This document shows positions 59,584 through 64,000 of a stretch of DNA of 64,000 bases, one piece after another; the first letter of the stretch is position 1, and every line of letters begins with the position of its first letter. The notes beneath the pieces were generated by a model, which was not told where the DNA came from, ran no database searches, and worked only from the letters and a program-made list of their open reading frames with translations. The stretch spans positions 2,979,001 through 3,043,000 of the forward strand of contig NZ_CP039740.1 of NCBI RefSeq assembly GCF_005153485.1. Direction: 5' to 3'. The position numbers and the translations under genes are program-made. Source of the stretch: Pseudolabrys sp. FHR47 (lineage in GTDB: Bacteria > Pseudomonadota > Alphaproteobacteria > Rhizobiales > Xanthobacteraceae).

Positions 59584-60435
59584 CTATTTGCCGAGCCGAT
59601 CGGCCCAGTCGGCAATTGCCTTGGTCGTTTCGGCCGGCTTTTCCGCCGGCAAAGCATGGCTGGCATTGTCGATGACGGCGACCGTGACGCGGTCGCCGAA
59701 TTCGGCCTTCAGTTCGTTCCGCGATTCAGCAGGACGGAACGGATCGGCGCCGCCTTGCAGATCGAGGATCGGCGCCTTGCCCGCCGCCCACCAGTCGGCC
59801 TGCTTCGTCAATTTGCGAGCCGCGCGCTGACTTTTGGTGACATCCTGATGCCAGCCGTCGAGCCACGCCGTCGGATCGTTGCCTTTGGCGAAGAACGCCA
59901 GCCGCAAGCCGGCGAGCCGCTGCTCGCGCGTCGAGGCCGGATCGTTGATCAGGGTGATGGCATCGCTCAATTCCTTCGGCCACTTCCGCGCGCCGGCAGC
60001 CACCAGGACGACGCCGCGCGTCAGCTCCGGATGGTCGGCGGCCAACGTACGTGCGATCCAGCCGCCATAAGCGTGGCCGGCGACGATGGCCTTGCCACCT
60101 TCGTTGCGGATCACGGCCGCAAAATCGTTGGCGAAGTCGTGAAACGACACACCGGTCATCGGCCCCTTGCTGGCGCCGATGCCACGCGGCTCGGGCCTCA
60201 ACACGCGATAGCCGCGCTCCGCCAAGTCCTTGGCCAGATCACCGAATTCCTCGGTGCCGCGCCCGGTCGAGGCGATGAACAAGATCAGCGGGCCTTGGCC
60301 CTGCGCGCGATAGCTGATCGTGGCATCGCCAGTGATCACCGATTTCACCACGACATCGTCCGCGCGTACCGGCGCAGCAAAAGCGATTGCAGCGAGCGCG
60401 CAGGCGAACATGCACCCATTGGGCCACAAGCTCAT
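59584..60435 (-). CDS. Alpha/beta hydrolase-fold protein, exported, with Ala in place of the nucleophile Ser
   Basis: A 283-residue protein with a probable signal peptide (MSLWPNGCMFACALAAIAFA, cleavage near VRA-DD). The alpha/beta fold has the acid in LDLQGGADPFRP and the His in IDNASHALPAEKP. The nucleophile elbow, however, reads IVAGHAYGGWIARTLA: GxSxG is GHAYG, with Ala where Ser is expected. It may therefore be a non-hydrolytic binding or lyase-like protein, or use another residue. It is divergent from an intact hydrolase and convergent with the enoyl-CoA hydratase. Confidence 0.87.
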   Translation of the reverse strand: MSLWPNGCMFACALAAIAFAAPVRADDVVVKSVITGDATISYRAQGQGPLILFIASTGRGTEEFGDLAKDLAERGYRVLRPEPRGIGASKGPMTGVSFHDFANDFAAVIRNEGGKAIVAGHAYGGWIARTLAADHPELTRGVVLVAAGARKWPKELSDAITLINDPASTREQRLAGLRLAFFAKGNDPTAWLDGWHQDVTKSQRAARKLTKQADWWAAGKAPILDLQGGADPFRPAESRNELKAEFGDRVTVAVIDNASHALPAEKPAETTKAIADWADRLGK

Positions 60436-60557
60436 TCCATCCTCCCCGGCCGCGCCTTCAACGAGGCGGGACGCTATAATCTCATAACCTAGGTCATTGA
60501 TTTTTGACCACGGTCGATGTTCTGTCAAACAGCGAAATCGCATGCCGGAGTCAGAGA
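60436..60557. promoter_or_regulatory. Divergent promoter of two alpha/beta hydrolase genes with shared motif
   Basis: TATAAT (60475-60480) is a consensus -10 on the plus strand, followed directly by CTCATAACCTAG (60481-60492), which matches the motifs at 43387 and 58708 apart from one missing base. ACCTAGGT within it is a perfect 8-bp palindrome. No strong -35 is visible. Confidence 0.55.
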
Positions 60558-61346
60558 ATGAGCGAGACGAACACCTTCACCCGTGGCGGAGTTTCAATCC
60601 GCTATCGGATCGATGGCCGCAACGGCGCGCCGTGGATCATGTTCAGCAATTCGATCTGTACCGATCTGTCGCTGTGGGACGATCAGGCGGCGGCTCTCGC
60701 GGCGGATTTCCGCGTGCTGCGCTACGACCAGCGCGGTCAAGGCGGATCGAGCGTGCCGTCCGCGCCCTGCAATTTCGATCAGCTTGGCGGCGACGTCGCT
60801 GCCCTGCTCGATCATCTCGGCATCGACAGATGCACCTTCGTCGGCCTGTCGATGGGCGTGCCGACCGGACTTGACCTCTATGCGAAGCATCCGCAGCGCA
60901 TCGAACGCCTGGTGCTCTGCGACGGCCAGGCCGCCACCGCGCCGGCCGGCGCAGCCGGCTGGGAAGAACGCATCGAGATGGCGCGCCGCGACGGCATGGA
61001 GGCTTTCGCCGACGCCACGGTCGCCCGCTGGTTCTCGTCCGATCAGGTCAAGGAAGGTCGCGCCGACTGCGTGCGCAAGATGATCGCAACAACGCCTTTC
61101 GCCGGGTTCGAAGCCTGTGCCCGCGCGCTGCAAAATTACGCTTATGTCGATGTGCTGCCCCGTATCACGGCGCCGACGCTGCTGATCGTCGGCAAGGACG
61201 ACGGCAGGATACCGGAGACCATGGCGCGCATGCGCGATGCCATCGCCGGATCGCGCCTGGTGGAGATCGCCGGTGCCGGCCACATTCCCAATATTGCCCA
61301 GCCAGAGCAGTTCAACCGCGCCTTGGACGCGTTTCTTTTTAGCTAA
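60558..61346 (+). CDS. Alpha/beta hydrolase, 3-oxoadipate enol-lactonase-like (intact copy)
   Basis: A 262-residue alpha/beta hydrolase resembling PcaD-type enol-lactonases. It has PWIMFSNSICTDLSLWDDQA, the nucleophile FVGLSMGVPTGLD (about residue 96), the acid in IVGKDDGRIPE and His in GAGHIPNIAQPEQFN. The layout (MSETNTFTRGGVSIRYRIDG start) matches enol-lactonase-type enzymes. A truncated copy is at 41.57 kb. It may hydrolyse the lactone or thioester product of the adjoining pathway. An integrase relic follows immediately after the stop. Confidence 0.9.
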   Translation: MSETNTFTRGGVSIRYRIDGRNGAPWIMFSNSICTDLSLWDDQAAALAADFRVLRYDQRGQGGSSVPSAPCNFDQLGGDVAALLDHLGIDRCTFVGLSMGVPTGLDLYAKHPQRIERLVLCDGQAATAPAGAAGWEERIEMARRDGMEAFADATVARWFSSDQVKEGRADCVRKMIATTPFAGFEACARALQNYAYVDVLPRITAPTLLIVGKDDGRIPETMARMRDAIAGSRLVEIAGAGHIPNIAQPEQFNRALDAFLFS

Positions 61347-61370
61347 GGTCTCAAGTTAGACAATTGAAGG

Positions 61371-61613
61371 GGGCCGTTGCGCCTGTCACATCTATCGCCA
61401 ATCTTCGACTTCGCCGAGATTGCCTAGAAGTATCCGCTGGTAAAGACCGAGTTCGACAACGCCGTGAAGGCGCTTCGTATCTTAAAGCTCACCGGCAAGA
61501 GCAAGAACCACGACAACCGCCCTACCCTGGATGATCTCGACCGGCCGACGGGATACTTCAGAGGCATGCGCACCGGGACCCGATCAATCAGCTTGCAGGG
61601 CGTGCCGGCGTAG
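61371..61613 (+). pseudogene. Tyrosine integrase relic, middle segment
   Basis: In one frame codons read RLSHLSPIFDFAEIA, TAG (61425-61427), then KYPLVKTEFDNAVKALRI, LKLTGKSKNHDNRPTLDDLD and RPTGYF, to a stop at 61611-61613. This is the linker after the core-binding domain of island integrases (SHL..IF, then P-L, then GKS..RRPT-DELD). It follows on in the protein from the relic at 18.83 kb and has an in-frame stop and no start. It occupies the 324-nt gap between the hydrolase and the siderophore genes. Confidence 0.65.
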
Positions 61614-61670
61614 GTGTCGATCTCGTCCGGATCTCGAACCGGACGACGGTTTCCAGGACGTCTTAAAGGC

Positions 61671-62504
61671 TTATCCCGCCAAATAGTAATCTTCGTCTCG
61701 ATCGTGATTGAAGGCATCATGGAAGGCCGTTTCCGACATGCCGCGCCGCCAGTAACTGATGGCAAGGATCTGCCGGCGGTCGATTCCGGCACTGCGCCAA
61801 TGCTGGCGAATTTGTCGCATCACTGAAGATTCACAACCGGCCCAGACGAATGGTCTGGCATCCGCCGGTAGTGCCTGCGCCATGATAGATTCCGCAAGTA
61901 CCATCGTCGCGTCATCCTTGAGCCACGTCACCTCGATGCCGGGATGACCGATTTCCTGACGCTCGGTCATGTCGGGCAGCGCAATGAAGGCACGGCCGCG
62001 CGCTTCCGCCGGCAGCGTTTCGAGTATACGCGAGACCGCCGGCAAACCGGTCTGATCGGCTGCGAACAGGTACCAATCCGCTGGCGTGACGGTTCGTCCT
62101 CCCGGGCCGCCGATGCCGACGACATCGCCAGCTTGAGCACGCGTCGCCCAACGCGAAGCAATACCCTCGTCGCCGTGAAGCACGAAGTCGATGTCGATCT
62201 CACCCGCGGCCGGACGATGATGTCGCAGCGTATAGGTCCGCACCGCCGGCCGCCGATCGCCGGCCGGCCACACGGCACGTCCATCGGGGCCGACTGTCGG
62301 CCATTCCGGTGCTTTCAGGTGCTCGGGCGGGATCAGCACCTTGACATTCGGTCCTTCGCCGAAACCATCGATCTCCTCACCGCCGAGCGTGATGCGGCAC
62401 ATGCGCGGCGTAACCATCGTCTTGCGCAACACCCGCAGCACGCGAATGCCGCGATAGCGCTGGGCCCGTGGAGGCAGAGTGGCACCCGATGTGTTTCCAG
62501 TCAT
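61671..62504 (-). CDS. Siderophore-interacting FAD ferric reductase (SIP/ViuB family)
   Basis: A 277-residue NAD(P)H-type flavoprotein. The FAD-binding motif is VRTYTLRHHRP (about residue 88). Also visible are VGIGGPGGRTVTPADWYLFA, VWAGCESSVMRQIR and the C-terminal ILAISYWRRGMSETAFHDAF, all diagnostic of SIP-type ferric-siderophore reductases. It releases iron from imported ferric siderophore in the cytoplasm. The ATG overlaps the stop of the ATPase (ATGA). It is the last gene of an iron-uptake operon. Confidence 0.93.
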   Translation of the reverse strand: MTGNTSGATLPPRAQRYRGIRVLRVLRKTMVTPRMCRITLGGEEIDGFGEGPNVKVLIPPEHLKAPEWPTVGPDGRAVWPAGDRRPAVRTYTLRHHRPAAGEIDIDFVLHGDEGIASRWATRAQAGDVVGIGGPGGRTVTPADWYLFAADQTGLPAVSRILETLPAEARGRAFIALPDMTERQEIGHPGIEVTWLKDDATMVLAESIMAQALPADARPFVWAGCESSVMRQIRQHWRSAGIDRRQILAISYWRRGMSETAFHDAFNHDRDEDYYLAG

Positions 62505-63298
62505 GATGAAACTCTATCCGGCAATGCGCGGTCGACAACGACCTGAAGCGAGGATTGCGAGCAGCGTTCCACGCGCGCCGCGACGCCATAGACTTCTGCA
62601 ATCACCTCCGGCGTCAGGGCCTCGGCAGGACTGCCGGCAGCTGCGACGGTGCCACTACCAAAGACGATGACGCGATCGGCCCAGCGTGCCGCGAGGTTCA
62701 GATCGTGCATGACGACGACGACAGCGCGGCCTTCGGCGGCCAAGGCGCGCACCAGCGTCATCACGATGACCTGATGACGCAGATCGAGCGCACTGGTCGG
62801 CTCGTCGAGTAGCAACAGCCGCGGCTCCCGCACCAGCGCCTGCGCCAGGCTGACAAGCTGGCGCTGTCCGCCCGAGAGCCGGTCAAGTTGCTCCAGCGCC
62901 AGCGCCGCAATGCCGAGCCGATCGAGCGTCGTCACCGCGCGGCGCCGGACGTCGTCGCTTCCGGATTCGTCCAGAGCCGACGCCTTGAACGCGGCGATGA
63001 CGGAATCGAGAACCGTGAGCGCCACGCCCTGCGGCAAGGCCTGCGGCATGAAGGTGACGAGGCTCGCTCGTTCGGCCGCGCCGAGGCGCAGGAGATCGTG
63101 CCCGCCGAACCTCACCTCGCCACGGACACGCAAGAGACCCGCCAGCGCCAGCAACAAAGTCGATTTGCCGGCGGCATTCGGGCCGACCAGAGCGGTGACT
63201 CCGCCGCCCGTAATTTCCGGCAAGGTCAGATCGCGAATAATGGGCCGGCCGGGATAACCGGCCGACAGGTTCCTGACGATGAGCGTCATGTCCGGCAT
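62501..63298 (-). CDS. Iron-siderophore ABC transporter ATPase (FecE-type)
   Basis: A 265-residue ATPase with Walker A GPNAAGKST (Ala replacing the usual Gly), signature LSGGQRQLVSLAQAL and Walker [14 protein letters not shown]; the signature and overall form match FecE/FepC-type proteins. Start ATG at 63298 overlaps the permease stop (TGATG); an in-frame ATG at 63289 is possible. It drives ferric-siderophore import with the permease encoded upstream. Confidence 0.93.
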   Translation of the reverse strand: MPDMTLIVRNLSAGYPGRPIIRDLTLPEITGGGVTALVGPNAAGKSTLLLALAGLLRVRGEVRFGGHDLLRLGAAERASLVTFMPQALPQGVALTVLDSVIAAFKASALDESGSDDVRRRAVTTLDRLGIAALALEQLDRLSGGQRQLVSLAQALVREPRLLLLDEPTSALDLRHQVIVMTLVRALAAEGRAVVVVMHDLNLAARWADRVIVFGSGTVAAAGSPAEALTPEVIAEVYGVAARVERCSQSSLQVVVDRALPDRVSS

Positions 63299-64000
63299 CA
63301 GTGCCGCTCCCGCCGCGCCATGATGAGCGCCAGGAAGAACGGCACGCCGATCAGCGACGTCACAAGTCCGATCGGCAGCACCATGCCGGTCACGACCAGC
63401 TTGCTGGCGCAGGAGGCGAGCGACATCACCGCACAGCCTGCCAGCGCGCTCGCCGGCAAGAAGAACCGATGGTCCTCGCCGACCAGGAGGCGTGCGATAT
63501 GAGGCCCGACCAGACCGATGAAGGCGATGGTGCCCGCAAAGGCGACCGCGACGCCAGTGAGCAGGCTCGCCCGCATCAGCGACACGAAGCGCAGTCGCGC
63601 GACATCGATGCCAAAACTGCGCGCCCGGGCTTCGCCAAGCCGCAGCGCCGTCAGCTTCCATGACGAAGCCAGCGACCACGGCAACACGACCGCCACGACG
63701 ATCGCCAGGATCGCATCCTTGGCGCCGTCGGCGCGGGTGAGACTGCCGAGAGTCCAGAACACGAGTTGCTGCAGCGCCTGTTCGTTAGCGATGAACTGCA
63801 TGATCGCCACCAGCGCATTGAACGTGAAGAACAGCGCAATGCCGAACAGCACGACGGTTTCGCCGCCGGTGCCGCGCAACCGCGCCAGCCATTGCAGCAA
63901 CAGGGTCGAGCCGAATGCGAACACGAAGGCATTGACCGAAATGATCCAGTTCGGCGACACGCCGGGCAGACCGATACCCAGCACGATCGCCAACGCCGCG
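63298..64000 (-). CDS. Iron-siderophore ABC permease (FecD-type), C-terminal part
   Basis: The visible 230 or so residues are the latter two-thirds of a FecCD-family permease, running off the right edge. It contains GIALFFTFNALVAIMQFIAN, LGEARARSFGIDVARLRF, the ATPase-contact and GTIAFIGLVGPHIARLLVGE, and ends PFFLALIMARRERH. These match the BtuC/FecD fold. The N-terminus is outside the window, so the start cannot be assigned. The iron operon therefore begins beyond the window. Confidence 0.92.
   Translation of the reverse strand, partial: AALAIVLGIGLPGVSPNWIISVNAFVFAFGSTLLLQWLARLRGTGGETVVLFGIALFFTFNALVAIMQFIANEQALQQLVFWTLGSLTRADGAKDAILAIVVAVVLPWSLASSWKLTALRLGEARARSFGIDVARLRFVSLMRASLLTGVAVAFAGTIAFIGLVGPHIARLLVGEDHRFFLPASALAGCAVMSLASCASKLVVTGMVLPIGLVTSLIGVPFFLALIMARRERH

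Overview
The window is GC-rich, densely packed bacterial DNA. Its overlapping ATGA-type junctions, alternative GTG and TTG starts, and many ABC, TRAP and LIV transporters with CoA-dependent catabolic genes suggest a soil alphaproteobacterium of the Hyphomicrobiales (Bradyrhizobium / Rhodopseudomonas / Xanthobacteraceae type). This is inferred from gene content; there is no rRNA or other phylogenetic marker, and I saw no tRNA, rRNA or CRISPR.

Layout. (1) 1-10.75 kb: a GntR regulator heads a minus-strand operon for a branched-chain-type ABC transporter (livM carries a frameshift), a PEP-mutase/isocitrate-lyase-family lyase and a hydantoinase/oxoprolinase pair hyuBA (hyuA runs off the left edge). 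A leuCD-type hydro-lyase is divergent. (2) 10.75-12.1 kb: a scar of a decayed SDR gene, a headless LysR gene and a dusA-like attachment relic. (3) 12.1-18.4 kb: an IclR-controlled operon with an amino-acid ABC transporter, hutD, hutF and an M20 amidohydrolase standing where hutG would be expected. (4) 18.4-19.3 kb: an integrase relic. (5) 19.3-30.4 kb: a CobW-type GTPase, then a prolyl-peptide/hydroxyproline cluster: polyamine-type ABC transporter, two tandem amidohydrolases, an M24 peptidase, a proline-racemase-family epimerase and a PAS-AraC regulator, with two copies of a 60-bp regulatory repeat. (6) 30.6-41.6 kb: an AMP-ligase/TRAP/DHDPS-family operon on the minus strand, divergent from a tautomerase, acyl-CoA dehydrogenase, CoA transferase, DHDPS homologue, MaoC and FCD-GntR set. 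(7) 41.6-42.4 kb: a truncated hydrolase duplicate and a second dusA relic. (8) 42.5-61.3 kb: a HutC-type GntR regulator, a CaiB-type CoA transferase, a long minus-strand catabolic run (two acyl-CoA dehydrogenases, hydroxyacid dehydrogenase, GST, CoA transferase, carboxymuconolactone-decarboxylase-like protein, BKACE, metallo-beta-lactamase-fold enzyme, iron-type ABC transporter, flavin reductase, two-subunit fumarase/tartrate dehydratase), an enoyl-CoA hydratase and two alpha/beta hydrolases. (9) 61.4-64 kb: a second integrase relic and a siderophore-iron uptake operon running off the right edge.

How it fits together. The window is a series of substrate-uptake-plus-catabolism modules, each with its own regulator and mostly with its own transporter. 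Several have recognisable operator candidates. A motif CTCATA(n)ACCTAG recurs just after candidate -10 elements at 43.39, 58.71 and 60.48 kb and suggests one regulon. Palindromes with an ATTTGATCAAAT core flank the tautomerase gene. In four of five binding-protein-dependent transporter operons a stem-loop follows the binding-protein gene.

Two dusA 5'-end relics (11.9 and 42.35 kb) and two fragments of one tyrosine-integrase family (18.8 and 61.4 kb) sit beside truncated genes. This suggests that the catabolic modules were assembled or shuffled by dusA-targeting integrative elements that have since decayed.
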